In this document: positions 12,901-23,433 of the stretch, piece after piece
Position numbering within the stretch: position 1 is the stretch's first letter
How the letters are laid out: each line of letters opens with the position of its first letter
Assembly: GCA_000310025.1 (NCBI GenBank)
Contig: FN648511.1
Span: 90,053-154,052 of the forward strand
DNA: 64,000 nucleotides
Reading direction: 5' to 3'
Source: Ectocarpus siliculosus
Lineage: Eukaryota > Sar > Phaeophyceae > Ectocarpales > Ectocarpaceae
Translations under genes and position numbers: made by a program
The notes under the pieces: generated by a model
Database searches by the model: none
Told to the model about the DNA's origin: nothing
The model's input: the letters and a program-made list of their open reading frames with translations, nothing else

Positions 12901-14120
12901 GAAGTTCTTCCGGCACCGGCGAAACCACCTCCATCGCAACCCCCCCAACCGCTGCCGTTGGTGCTGCTGGTGCCGCCGCCATCGCTGCCACCGGCAACCC
13001 GACCACCGCCGCCATCGCTAACCTTCCCGACCGGTGCCACAACGACTCCGCCGCCCCCGCCGTAACCGTTGCGGTCGCCTGCTGCCCGGGGGTGAACGGA
13101 CTTCGGCGTGTTATAGCCGAGCGAAAGCGCGGGAGGAGACGTCGGGGCGAGGACGCGGCTCTGCCGGGCCTGGGTGTTCGCCGGTCTTGCACCCACGCAT
13201 GTTGTGGGCTTCGGTCCTGATCTTTGCTTCGGGCTGAAGGTGCACGGCCTGTTTCTCTTGACACACCTGCTGCACGCCTTCTCGTAGGCGTTTCCATCAC
13301 ACGTCACCTGTGTCGTTGTCGTCGTCGTCGTCGTCGTTGTTGTTGTTGTTGTTGTCGTTGTCGTTGTCGTTTTTGTGTTTGGGAAAGGAGGAGGGGAGGG
13401 GGGAGCAGGGGCAAGCGGTGCATGCGCTCACTTTCGTGCAAAGGCTGTGTTTGCACTTCACATTCACGTGCACCCCTGACAACCAATGGCGGGGCAAGAC
13501 GGGTGCACACCTAGATTTCACGGACCAGAACGACACGCGCGCACGCGTGAAGGCATAAACTCAATTAAAAATTGGGTGACTTCGTAGGTTATCGTCCGGA
13601 ACGAGTCAAGCTTGGCTTGGAAAGTGGGGAAGAAGAACGTTACAGTGTGCCATAGGTTTTGTTGACGGTGGTTGTTTCGCGGCAGCTACGGTGACCTGCC
13701 TCATCAGCGCATCCAAAACCCGCTCTAGCAATGAAGTTGAGATTTCCACCGTCATGGACAGAATCAAGAGTGTTGGTAGCCGATCAATTGGTTCGGAGCT
13801 TGTCTTGGGCTCTGGGAGAACGCAAGTTTTGAAAAAGAGTGGAGCGTGGCAAGGTTTCACTAAGGAAACGGGCAGAATGAAGACGCTTGGTGTTAGAATG
13901 TGGAGTTTGAGCATGGCGATATCAGTTGGATATGGCGACACGAGGGGGAGTGCGCTTTGGTCGATACACGTGGCTTGGTGGTTCGTTGTAGGAATCCGTT
14001 CCCATTAAGCGGCACATTGTCCCTTGAGAAATATGTTGCAAAATAAACACAGTCCTCGTTGCCGCTTCATGTGCGCACCTTCTTGCTTACGCAATAGTCG
14101 CAGTTCTTCCTGAGCGACAT
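9983..14120 (-). CDS. Zn2Cys6 (fungal-type binuclear zinc cluster) transcription factor, four exons
   Basis: Exons on the minus strand: 14120-14079, 13307-12825, 12138-11644 and 10909-9983 (TAG). All have GT/AG borders and join in phase 0; total 649 codons. The start is the first ATG after an in-frame TGA about 70 nt upstream. Residues 7-36 hold the zinc cluster: CDYCVSKKVTC from exon 1 into exon 2, then CSRCVKRNRPC, followed by TFSPKQRSGPKP. The spacing C-x2-C-x6-C-x8-C-x2-C-x6-C is the Zn2Cys6 signature, and the TFSPK linker resembles Gal4. Such domains bind CGG-type half sites through two zinc ions in the nucleus. The rest is low complexity: Gly/Ser/Pro-rich, an acidic stretch FRLLEDDFDDADSGSD in exon 3, then a polyQ run at the start of exon 4 and a KKRKEVP nuclear-localisation-like motif. 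No fungal middle homology region was recognised. The exon 2 donor (GAG|GTGAGG) is the least certain junction. Confidence 0.85.
10846..10898. repeat. CTG/CAG trinucleotide repeat (polyQ in the Zn2Cys6 gene)
   Basis: Near-perfect CTG units on the plus strand, CAG on the coding strand, give two Gln runs separated by one Leu near the start of exon 4. A second, shorter CTG run at about 10494-10508 encodes another Gln stretch. Activation-domain polyQ is common in transcription factors; length is expected to vary between individuals. Confidence 0.8.
13312..13372. repeat. Intronic GTC/GTT trinucleotide repeat
   Basis: GTC and GTT units on the plus strand (GAC/AAC on the coding strand) run almost up to the 3' splice site of the intron that splits the zinc cluster of the Zn2Cys6 gene. 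They occupy the place where a polypyrimidine tract would normally lie. Confidence 0.75.
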
Positions 14121-14842
14121 CTCGTTCGGTCTGTGGCGAAGTTTCCGGTGTGCTGTAGACGTTGCGGTCGAGCGCCACTGCCCGTGGTGTCACAGCCGCG
14201 TGGACGCGGTAGCCTATTCGCTGGCTGTGGATGAAGCCCCCCACTACAGCAGCTACTGTAACTGGGTCCTGGTGTTGATGTTGGTTCTTGCTGGTGCTTG
14301 TCGCCTCTCTCGGTCTTTCGAGGCCCCGCCACTACCGCTGCTGCCGTTGCGACGGGAGCGCGGTGCCGGTATTGGCCTGTGTTCTGCGGCGGACGAAGCC
14401 CAGTGCTGGAGGTGGTTGATTGTCGCTGCTTTAGTTGGTGTGCATGTATGCGTACACGTGGATAGGGCGAAGGCGGCTGGCTGTAGGAGATACCGTCGAG
14501 CGGTGAAGCCCTCGCTACCACTGTTTGCTGCTGCTGCTGCTTGCTGGTCCTACGAGACGACGGATTGTGCAGGATAGCACCAGGCTGCTTGCGGTTCTGG
14601 ATGCCGGTTCTTGTGGTGCTTGTCGTGTCTCTCGATATTTCAAGGCCGTGCCGCTACCGCTGCCGCGCCTTTGCCACGGGAGCGTGGTGCTGGTGTCGGC
14701 GCCTGTGTTCTGCGGGAGTAGTGGTACTGGTGCTTGTCACTGCTTCAGTCGGTATGGAACGTGCGAGCACGTATAAGGGCGAAGGCGGTGATACCGTTCA
14801 GCTCTTCCACTCCTGCTGGGTCTGCTCGATAGCACCACCACG

Positions 14843-14929
<87 letters not shown>

Positions 14930-17687
14930 CTTCGTCATTGAAGCATACGAAAACGAGCATGAATTTTTCATGTTCGTGGTGCAACATCGGGCCTAATTCC
15001 AAGTAGCTACTTCCACGATTACTCTGCCCTGTCTGCACCGGCCTCGTCGGCACAACTTATCGGGACTACTGTTGCTCGATCTGTGTTGATATGTGGCGCC
15101 GCCGGGGCTCCAGCTACGGCGCTGCGTGGATTCTACCGACGCGGATCGGCGGACATCTGAGCTTTTTGAGAATCTTGGGCAATTGTAGTGCTGTACCACG
15201 AATTGCTATGCACGTATGCATACAAATGTTCGACGTACAACACATTGTATCCATGTCATCGAATCGATGTTTTTGCCATCTCGTTAAGGTGGCGAGATTC
15301 AGAAATAGCTCTAACACGAAAACCGATCGTTCTCTGCCTACGAAAATAGTGGGGTTTCCGTTGGAAACCTCTCCTAGATGTCGACTTTGTACGTGGATGT
15401 TGGCGTTGGCGTTGGGTGCGCTTGCGCTGTACAGTTGGAGCAGCAGTTCGTCCCCGCAGGAAAGACAGATGGAATATACGAGAAACACGGCTTCGGTCGA
15501 ATGAGCACTGGCCACCTCGCTAGAGAGTACTCGGCAGCGAGAGCCGTATGCATAGCTCAAATGTTTGCCATTGGCAGGGTGCTCAACCACTGCCCCCTTC
15601 GCTCTCTTTCGCTCGCAATCGCTGAAAGATGGAGCTGTTGTTTTGACACATGATACCGAAGAGTTCACCGGGTACTTACCAGATCGGAGGTCGTACAGGT
15701 ATAGGGAGACTCTCTGGTCAGCAACAGGGCGCGTTCTCTCGTTAGTGCTAGCTTCTCGCGGCACGTCTGGCGAAGCAAACGAAAACGAGCCGTGAAGTGT
15801 GTCAACGTTCTCGAAAACGGATCGATTTCATTGGCCTAAACGGACAGTCGAGCGAGCGACACGACAATTCCTCCGATGCTGTTCGTCTGTCTGTCTGTCT
15901 CTCTGTCTGTGCGTAATCCTCTCTCGCTTCCAGCAAGCAAGGGCCACAAGACACTATAATCTGTCCAATCATCAACCCGTAGGCTCTTCTCGCCAACGCG
16001 TCTGATGCCTTGGCACCCTCGAAACCCTACTGTGTGAGTGTTGGAACATGCCGCACATGAGGGAGGATAGTAACATTTTTTTGGTATCCTTGTATCGTTG
16101 GATGTTGACTTTGGTATCGTTGACAGCGGAGGGTTGGCATTTCGCGACTTTTACACGTACATGCACGCCCGAGCTGCTTGGACGGAGAGGACAAGATCAT
16201 GCCATAGTCTAGTTCCAGATTTTGCAGCGAGAATGAATATGCATGATTATCTATATATTATATATATAATAGTATATGTACATACTGTAGTCGATTGCAC
16301 GAAGTGATACTGCTGTTGTTTGTGCTGCAGCAGCAGCTTTACTGCGGTAGAGCGATGGTAGATGTAGCGCCGACGCCCCGCTTGCTCGTGAATCTGGCGA
16401 TATCTTGCTGATGCTTCTTCTACAGCGTGCTATTCGACCATTTGCTGAGGAAGGACGGTCGGATTCGGTCGCAGAGTGGTGGGAGCTTGTGCGCACCTAG
16501 ACTTGGGCGATATCCGACTCAGTCGTGAAGCGATGTCCGGGCGAATGCGGCAGTATGTTTTTCCCTCGATCAGAGGCAAGCAGTGAACGAAATTCATTTC
16601 CGATTTCATTTCCACTCCCAAAGGATAAATTGTGATAAATGATCACGACGACTAATGGTCGTTTCCCGTCTGAAGTAGTTTTTTTTTTTGGCGGGTTTTC
16701 GCGGGATCGACGGCGGATACGGAGAAAGAACAGACACTAAGGGGCGTCCCCAGAAGTACCTGTAACGGACGGATTCCTTCACCGCAAGCCAAGCACCAAA
16801 GGTACCAGCACGAGCACCACACCAACACTTACCACCGCCACCACCAACAGCAACAGCAACAGCAACAATAACAACAACAATTCGGCCTAACTTCCCTCGC
16901 CAGTGACGACGTGCAGGATGTTCTTCCCGAAGGGTTGAGGGGTCCCCCTTCGCGGCGTGCGGTTTGGGCAGGAATTGTGTCGCCCTTAGATGTTCGGCCT
17001 GACGGGCTGATACTTGGCGGTTGGTCTTCACGCCGTAAGATCATTCTGATTGGCTGACACTCTGCAGTCGCTCCTGAGGCGGTGAAGATCGTCCTGATGG
17101 GCTACTATCGCCCGCCCAGACGAGTTTGGTTGTACATTGGTGGTATTGCGATGCACGTTGCCACCCCGAGGTGCGAAATAGTAATGGAGTATGGCGTCCG
17201 GCATAGGCTCTTCGACGTCGGCACAGGACTCGGAGCAGTCCGACCGCAGCGCCTTCCCCACACAATGCTTGCCGTCGCCATGGATGTACTCTGTACAGAG
17301 GGCCACCCCTCCCGGTTTTCCCCCCGTCGGGTCCAGAAGGCGTTGGAACTTCACCGAGAGCCGATTGTCATTCGGCAAGAGACGCAAGAAAACGGTCTAC
17401 AGTACTAGAGACAATTTACATATGTTACCGCCGTCCTGCGATTCCTCTTTGGTGAGTGACACGTGATGTCCGCAGGTTTTACACCTAAAAACAAAAACGG
17501 AGCAGCGACAGGGATGGGATCATTACCACGAGTGACAAGGGTGCAGCGTAGTGAACGACAAGTAAGAAAGGGCGACAGGAAGCGTGAGCAGCACTGACCA
17601 CGCCATGAAACGAGCCCGCACTTGATTAATCTTGACATGACCAGCAACAGCAGTGAAGCAGGAATGAATTTCATTTGAGTGACGATG
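14121..17687. other. Upstream region of the Zn2Cys6 gene, no gene recognised
   Basis: It contains the 5' flank of the Zn2Cys6 gene. Open frames at 15114-15764 (minus, 216 codons) and 17028-17387 (minus, 119 codons) have plausible amino-acid composition but no recognisable domain. CTG-rich patches lie at 14524-14545, AAC/CAG-like patches at 16830-16882, and short TCTG repeats at 15888-15910. A TATATATA-rich stretch sits at 16246-16275. Confidence 0.45.
14849..14930. repeat. (GA)n dinucleotide repeat
   Basis: About 37 uninterrupted GA units followed by a short imperfect tail. It lies about 730 bp upstream of the Zn2Cys6 start codon, read as CT repeats on the coding strand. No function can be assigned. 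Confidence 0.95.
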
Positions 17688-17880
17688 GTTGTTGTTGTTG
17701 TTGTCTTCACATTAAAAACCGTTCCGTTCTCTCTGCCTAGTACCTTCTTCTGTCCGTACTACTGTAGTCTAACACTTGACGGGGTCGATTCCCGTGGTCA
17801 TAGGCTAACTTCCCCAAAAAAGGTATACGAAAATAAAATGGACCCGAAGGGTCCGCAAACCAATTAAAGTCAACGACAGA
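17688..17880 (+). repeat. Dispersed repeat R1, SINE candidate (copy 1)
   Basis: The copy starts with GTT units, then a conserved block TCTTCACATTAAAAACCGTT. At 17779-17795 it carries a tRNA T-arm-like hairpin: stem ACGGG/CCCGT around the loop GTCGATT, which also matches an RNA polymerase III B box. It ends with an AATAAAATGG stretch and a GGACCC/GGGTCC hairpin. Related copies lie near 18045-18150 and 20295-20465 (both inverted) and 49335-49545 (direct). A tRNA-derived SINE fits, but I see no clear A box and no target duplication. Confidence 0.5.
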
Positions 17881-18044
17881 TCGAAACACCTGCCGTGTAG
17901 GTAGTCGACCGAGGAGCAGCTACCGATTTGGGTGTAAATTCATGTGGAAAGCTACAACCAGCACCCGATTGGCAGGGCCAGACGTTGAGCACACAGATAA
18001 AAACTGTTTACGAGCAAGGGAGCAGACGGGGCATATTGAGCGTG

Positions 18045-18150
18045 GGCTACGACCGCGTCAAGTGTTGGATCAGTACGGACATATGAAGGTACTGGATAGA
18101 TAGAGATTAGAACGGTTTTATTGTATAGACAACAACAACAACATACCAAA
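18045..18150 (-). repeat. Dispersed repeat R1, truncated copy 2
   Basis: Reverse complement of the 5' part of R1 (GTT units, AAAACCGTTC, CCAGTACCTTC, ATGTCCGTACTGATCCAACA). It breaks off inside the T-arm-like motif. It overlaps the open reading frame at the 3' end of the unknown minus-strand gene, so that frame ends inside R1 sequence. Confidence 0.55.
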
Positions 18151-21100
18151 CTAGGGCGTATGAGCACCTGGTTGCGTCTCTTGGCGCCTCAGGAGGAGGA
18201 GGAGGTGTTACGCGATCATCCCGGCTAGAGTTTCCCTTCCGGTAGTTCTCTTGTTCTTCGCATTCACCATCGCTCGACGACGACGAGTTGTCTTCTAGGA
18301 GGCCACTTTTCTTGGGCTCGTCGTCCTTCCATGACTCAGCGTCAGCGGGAGATTGGGGAGTGGAAGGTGAATCCGCACCTATGGCGGTACTCCCCTCCGC
18401 GCCCCCTTCCTTGGTGGTCGTTCTCCTCCGGTCCTTGTCCACCGTCTTGTTGTTTTGTTTTTCTGCGGCCACCTCGTCATTGTCCCTGGCGCCGCTGCTG
18501 GAGAGAGAGCGGATTTTGACACGGGGACAGGTAACATAGGATCTGGTGGAGTGCCGATACGGTGCGGTCGTCTGTACGTTGGAGATTGGAAGGTTGCAAT
18601 TGCGCTGAAAGGTCGAGGAGACTAACGCCAACCCGAACACTATGTTGGAAATGCGCTGATCGGTCAAGAAGGCCAAAGATCGGCCCAACTCATCTTAGAA
18701 CAGAGCTGATCGATCGAGGAGGCGAAAGGTGGAGGAGGCCAGTGACACACGTTTTTCAATGGCGTCCCGAGTGGGCAACAGTTTTGGAATGGGGCCGAAT
18801 TATTGAGGAGACGAGCGATGGCCCGGACACAATTTTCCTTCAACACATATCCCGTACGTGCGAGGTTCCAGCTTACATGGGGCCTGCTGATTTGTTGGCG
18901 ACAAGGTTTCAACTGCCTGAGTTAGATATTTTCACCCCGTGGTAGTCCTCTCTGTACCCACCAACAAGTTGATCACCCCAACCTGGAATACCGCTGTGAC
19001 GTGTACCAATCGGGTTCTCTGTGCCACCCACGCTTGTTTTCACCTTGGGTTCTTGTCGCCCCTCTTGTTTTTCTTTGATTTTCCTAAGGCCACCTGGTCT
19101 TGGCTCCTGTCACCGCTGCTGGAGGGAGCGCGGTTGGTGGCACGGGAACAGGTAGCATAGGATCTGACGGAGATCTGATGGAGTGCCTATAAAGTGCTCT
19201 GTCTACGTTGAATATCTACGGTTGCGGCGATGGCACTGATCGATCGAGCGGGGGCTAACGACGACCCGAACACTATTTTGAAAATGCGCTGATCTGTCGA
19301 GAAGGCCAATGATCGGCCCAACTCTTCTTGGAACAGGGCTAATCGGCCGAGGAGGCGAAAGGTGGAGTAGGCCGAATGGGCAACAGTTTTTGAGTGGGGC
19401 CGAGTTGCATCAATGAGACGAGCGATAGCCCGAACACAATTTTCCTTCAACACATATCCCGTACATGCGATGTTCCAGCTTACGTGGGGCCTGCTGATTT
19501 GTGGGCGACAAGGTTTCAACTGCCTGAGTCAGATATCATCCCGTGTGCTCTCTGTACCCACCAACAAGTTGATCACCCCAACCTGGAATACAGCTGTGAC
19601 GTGTACCAATGGGGTTTTTTGTGCCACCCAAGCTTGCAACTCATAAGCTTGCAACTCATGAGTGAACACGTTGTATTGTGAGAACTGGACACGGGACAAA
19701 TCCGCGTTGTATGTGCTCACATCCGGTCCTTGCTTTTAGAACGTCTGCGCTTGCCATCTGCTTTCTTCGAGCCGCTTTTCCTGCTCTTGGCGGTGTCCTT
19801 CTCCTGCTCCTCCTGGTGCGACTTGTCCCCGCTGGGTGACGTCGAAAATCGAAAAACAAATAAAACGAAAATGAGACTTTAACCCGCCTTATAATGCCCG
19901 ACATACGCAACTATCGCAAGCTGTCTAGTAGGTGGCCCTCATGGACATGGTGCTCATCGTCTGGTGATGGCTACGGAAACCATATATATTAACCATTTGA
20001 TCTGATCGGTCGAGGAGCTCATTTTGAACTCCTTCGTAGTCGTAAGCTGAAATCCCGAAACACGCAACTATCGCTCGCTGTTGAGGATGCTCTGTGGTTC
20101 TCATGGTCACGGTGTTATTCAAAGTCTCACGCATAAACCATTTGATCTGATCGGTCGAGGAGCTCATTTTTTAGGCTAGGTATTCCTCCTAGGTCGTAAG
20201 CGGAAACCACTGAGTTTGGTTATGGTTTGGCTAAATGCATTTTTATCAAGCAATCGACTTGCAAGAGGCGTTACGTGTCTTAAAAAGTACGGCCAAAATG
20301 CATCCGCATCTCCATCTGCTCTCTTCCCCTTCGGGTCCATTTCTTTTTCGTATACCGTCAAGCCGTCAAGTGTGAGACTACAGTACTACAGCAGTAGTAC
20401 GGACAGAAGAAGGGTGAGCAGAGAGAACGGAACGGTTTTTAATGTGAAGACGACAACACCAACGACAGGAACAAGGACAGCAAAAACATTTTGAACCCAC
20501 GTGTCGTTTCCGAAGTAGCAAATGCTTGGCGTCGCCGTCCTCAAGTCGCCATTGTCATCCACTAGGTTGCACAGACGCAGTTGCTCGTCCGTAAACTTCA
20601 CCAGGACGTCTCCACGCCCTCGTTCCCCTACGGATAGCCGCACCCTCCGTCGAGGTGTGCCACCAGGCGAGTCGTCGCCGGATGACCCACCTTCGTCTTG
20701 GTCATCGTCGTTGCCTGGTGCAGCACCAGCGGCCTTCGCCCCGGCCTTCGCCCCGGCGCCTAGAGGTGGAGGTGTTAGGAGAGGGCGGATCATAATGAAT
20801 AACCATGAGTTGGCCGCCGTTCCAACGTGAAAAACATTCAAACTAAGGGTTGGTCGCCGTTCCTACGTAAAAAAAACTAATGAATAAGCATGAGTGACAT
20901 ATCCAAGACTCTGTGAACACAACCCCTGTCCTCAATATATAGCACATGTTTGCTCACCTGCTGTATTTCTCAGAATCTCAATCCTCTCCTTGTCGAGGAA
21001 GTTGAAACTCCGGAACTTAATCCCGCCAAGGATTTCGTCCATGTTGGTGTTGTGGCCTCCTCCACGGACAGCGGCAATAAGGCCCCGAAATCTTTCCGTC

Positions 21101-22087
21101 CTTGGCGGAAGTCCGTGCTTTTTCATAAGCGGCTCCAAGAACCAATCTACGATGAAAAAGGCCACGTAGGACGCCAAAACCCTCTGCTGCCCGTGCTTCG
21201 CCTTCTGCTTGCCCCCCCTCGCACCCTGGTTGCCCCCCCCCGCAACCTTCTCCTGACCGTCATCATCGGCGTTATCTCCAGCTTCGGTCTCGCCTCCAAG
21301 CTAAGCAACGAACCCAAGCGACGGAGGAAAGAACGACGTCGAGGGGACGGAGAAGAAAGATATGGATCACGCGACGGGGCGCGCGACGAGGAGGAAAGAA
21401 CGGCATTGAGAGACGGGAATGTGTTCTTTCGGGGAGAACGTTTTGAAATATATATGTTCGATGAAAATCTACGGTAGCATGAGGAAACAAAGTCGACTGC
21501 CTGTTCCTGCAGGACACAGTGTGCTGAGGCGGAAAACCATATTGAGACTGTCCTTACCCAATCTCGCCATGTCTGGAGCGAAAACACCGTTTCGGTTCCG
21601 CTAACGGACAGAAACGGTTGTTCTCCGTAGCCGGGTGGCGCCAACACTGCCGTGTTTGATGGATTAGGCTCGAAGTGCCGCGACCCGTGAGCGATGGCCT
21701 CCTTAAAGGCCGTGACCCTCCGGCCAAACGACCTCTTCAACGTTTGTCGGTTGATCTTGTTCTCGGATGACGAGTCTAAGCGAGGTAGCCGGAAGCACCG
21801 AGCCAAGACGAGAGTGAGTTCTCGAGCGTCCCTCCGGAGCCCTTCCCCCGATCCCTCCTCAAGCGTCTCGAAGCGTGCCGCTTCCTCTTCGCTGACGAAG
21901 TCTGGCATGAGGTCGAACAGGAGTGAAACGTCCTTAGCCGGTGACGCCAAGGCCGACGGGTTGGGGTCCGTCCGCTGGCTATCGATGTGTTTCCTGGTGG
22001 TGAGAGATATCACCATCGCCTCTACAATCTCCAACGTGGTCGCCTGGACAGCGAACTTGGAGCGGAAGTGCTCAAAGCAATCACCTC
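18107..22087 (-). CDS. Unrecognised protein, five exons (5' end incomplete)
   Basis: Exons on the minus strand: A 22087-21558, B 21300-20958, C 20759-20501, D 19831-19721 and E 18497 to 18107 or to a GTGCTC donor near 18164. All borders are GT-AG and phases match at each junction (0, 1, 2, 2), which is good evidence for a real gene. Exon A encodes a mixed-charge segment with DLMPDFVSEEEAARFETLEE. Exon B contains a Gly/Gln/Lys-rich stretch, then the more ordered SYVAFFIVDWFLEPLMKKHG. Exon C is acidic (GNDDDQDEGGSSGDDS) then VKFTDEQLRLCNLVDDNGDL. Exon D is strongly basic (KSGSKKADGKRRRSKSKDR), like a nuclear-localisation signal. Exon E is charged and Ser/Pro-rich. I recognise no domain. The 5' end is missing; a further exon may lie at 22624-22415. 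If E is not spliced, the frame ends in repeat R1. Confidence 0.6.
18548..19640. repeat. Tandem duplication with about 621-bp period
   Basis: The segment from about 18548 to 19168 recurs, diverged, from about 19169 to 19640. Matching landmarks are GATCGGCCCAACTC (18679 and 19311), GAGGAGGCGAAAGGTGGAG (18716 and 19348) and CACCCCAACCTGGAATAC (18972 and 19573). It lies wholly inside the intron between exons D and E of the unknown gene. Confidence 0.85.
19900..20172. repeat. Two-copy tandem repeat, about 141-bp period
   Basis: TTTGATCTGATCGGTCGAGG followed by AGCTCATTTT occurs at about 19997 and again at about 20138, each preceded by a related CGCAACTATCGC block. It lies in the intron between exons C and D of the unknown gene. 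The GATCGGTCGAGGAG core resembles parts of the 621-bp repeat nearby. Confidence 0.75.
20295..20465 (-). repeat. Dispersed repeat R1, copy 3
   Basis: Reverse complement of R1: the GTT-rich start and TCTTCACATTAAAAACCGTT lie at about 20428-20465, and the ATGGACCCGAAGGGG end lies near 20323-20341. It carries the motif TACAGCAGTA (20388). It is inserted within about 40 bp of the 3' end of exon C of the unknown gene. Confidence 0.6.
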
Positions 22088-22414
22088 AGCTAATGTTTAG
22101 TTGCCCTTTTGTGGGCTGTTTGCAGGTAAGCATAAGATTTTGAGCCCCCCCTCATGTAGTTTGCCAACATCTGGGGTGGCGGCAAGCCGTCGTACACGTC
22201 GACTCGGGTGGGTTGGAAGCAATCCTTCCCTCATTCCCGTACGTTCTCGCCTCATGACGCGAGGACACAAACATGTATCCACGTTGCAATACAAACTACG
22301 GATCTACCATAGTATTAGTATGTCCCTCTGAGAGACCATACGTGACGTGTGTCTGTCATGATCACTTTCAGTCCGAAGTCGGAAGCTCCAAACCAATCAT
22401 TGTTCTTAGCCGAC

Positions 22415-22624
22415 CTCCCGAGGCGCGAGAAAAATCATTCCGTGGCCGTATTGCAACAACTCTACAAGTTTGAGGTCGATTGGTGCCTCCTTCGTTAACG
22501 TTTCGCTGTATCGGTGCTCAACCGTCTCAGCTTGGCATCCGTCTCTGTACTCCGCAGTAAGCTGTCGGGGGTGATGTCTTTGAAGTGCCTGAACGTGATC
22601 GCCCCCCCCCGTGTCGTACAGTGG
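22415..22624 (-). CDS. Possible additional upstream exon of the unknown 18-22 kb gene
   Basis: 70 open codons between a good acceptor (TTGCCCCAG) and a GAG|GTCGGC donor. The protein reads PLYDTGGGDHVQALQRHH and later LTAEYRDGCQAETVEHRY, with composition like a real exon. Its phase (0/0) does not join exon A directly, whose acceptor needs one leftover base, so either a small exon lies between or it belongs to something else. Not recognised. Confidence 0.35.
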
Positions 22625-23433
22625 CTGGGGCAACCGCAGGTGGGATGGTTCATTGGTGTAGCCCTGAAGTTAACATGTTGATGGTCGCTGGGGCGGGTTA
22701 TGTTGCGCGGATAGATGTCTCGTCGGTGATATTGAAATAGTGCTTCGAGTTCCAGCGCCGCCTGCCCATTGCCTCAGGCGCCGCGCGCTAGGTCACCATC
22801 GGAGCCGCCGGCTTCCCCTTGGGGAGGAAGGAACAGGATGGCGTGCAGTTCCCGGTTGCTGGCTTCGTTGTACCCAGCCTACAGCCCAAAAGGAGACGGT
22901 GGCTGCTGCATCCGTCGCCGAATCTGATTCCGCGCCAGTCCCGACCGGCCTCTTTGGTCCGTCCAAGATGATCTCGAACAATAGACTACCGTTATGTAGT
23001 TAGAGGCAGAGAGATTACAACCCCCCTGGGCCGATTTTCAAAGATCAACTACCCCACAACCAATATTGATTGTGCCAACACCAAACACTGATGGTCTTGG
23101 ACACATCTCGTCGAGGGCTCTTTCCGCTCCCTCTTGGTTGTGGAGCAATTGAGCTTTGTAAAATGTTCTACGGGGGATGCCATCTCTCCACCTCGCCTCT
23201 TGCGGTATGTCGGGAGGGGCGCTTGATACTGACACCGTCCATGAGACTGGACTTCTTCAGCCAATCCTGGAAGGTCAGCAATCCATGTAGTGCCTCTTGG
23301 GGTGCTGATCATGTCGGTGTTGTGATTGTCCTTGCATGACTCAGGAACACGGAGTCCTCGAACAGAGAGCACGGAGTACAGCACCGTACAGCGTACAGCA
23401 GTGTTGTCTGTATAGGAGAGAAGCTATTCAGGG

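Noticed and set aside
12333-13220. 295-codon plus-strand ORF
   Set aside because: It overlaps the Zn2Cys6 exon 2 in antisense and its 3' intron; the minus strand has the zinc-cluster signature and consistent splice phases.
15114-15764. 216-codon minus-strand ORF
   Set aside because: Protein-like in parts but no motif, no matched exon neighbours and an adjacent open plus strand. Not enough to call a gene.
17838-17860. Compensatory base changes in the terminal hairpin of repeat R1 between copies
   Set aside because: Comparing the 17.8-kb and 49.5-kb copies position by position, the A/T pair becomes C/C in the same register; the second copy pairs only after shifting register. Not evidence for selection on structure.
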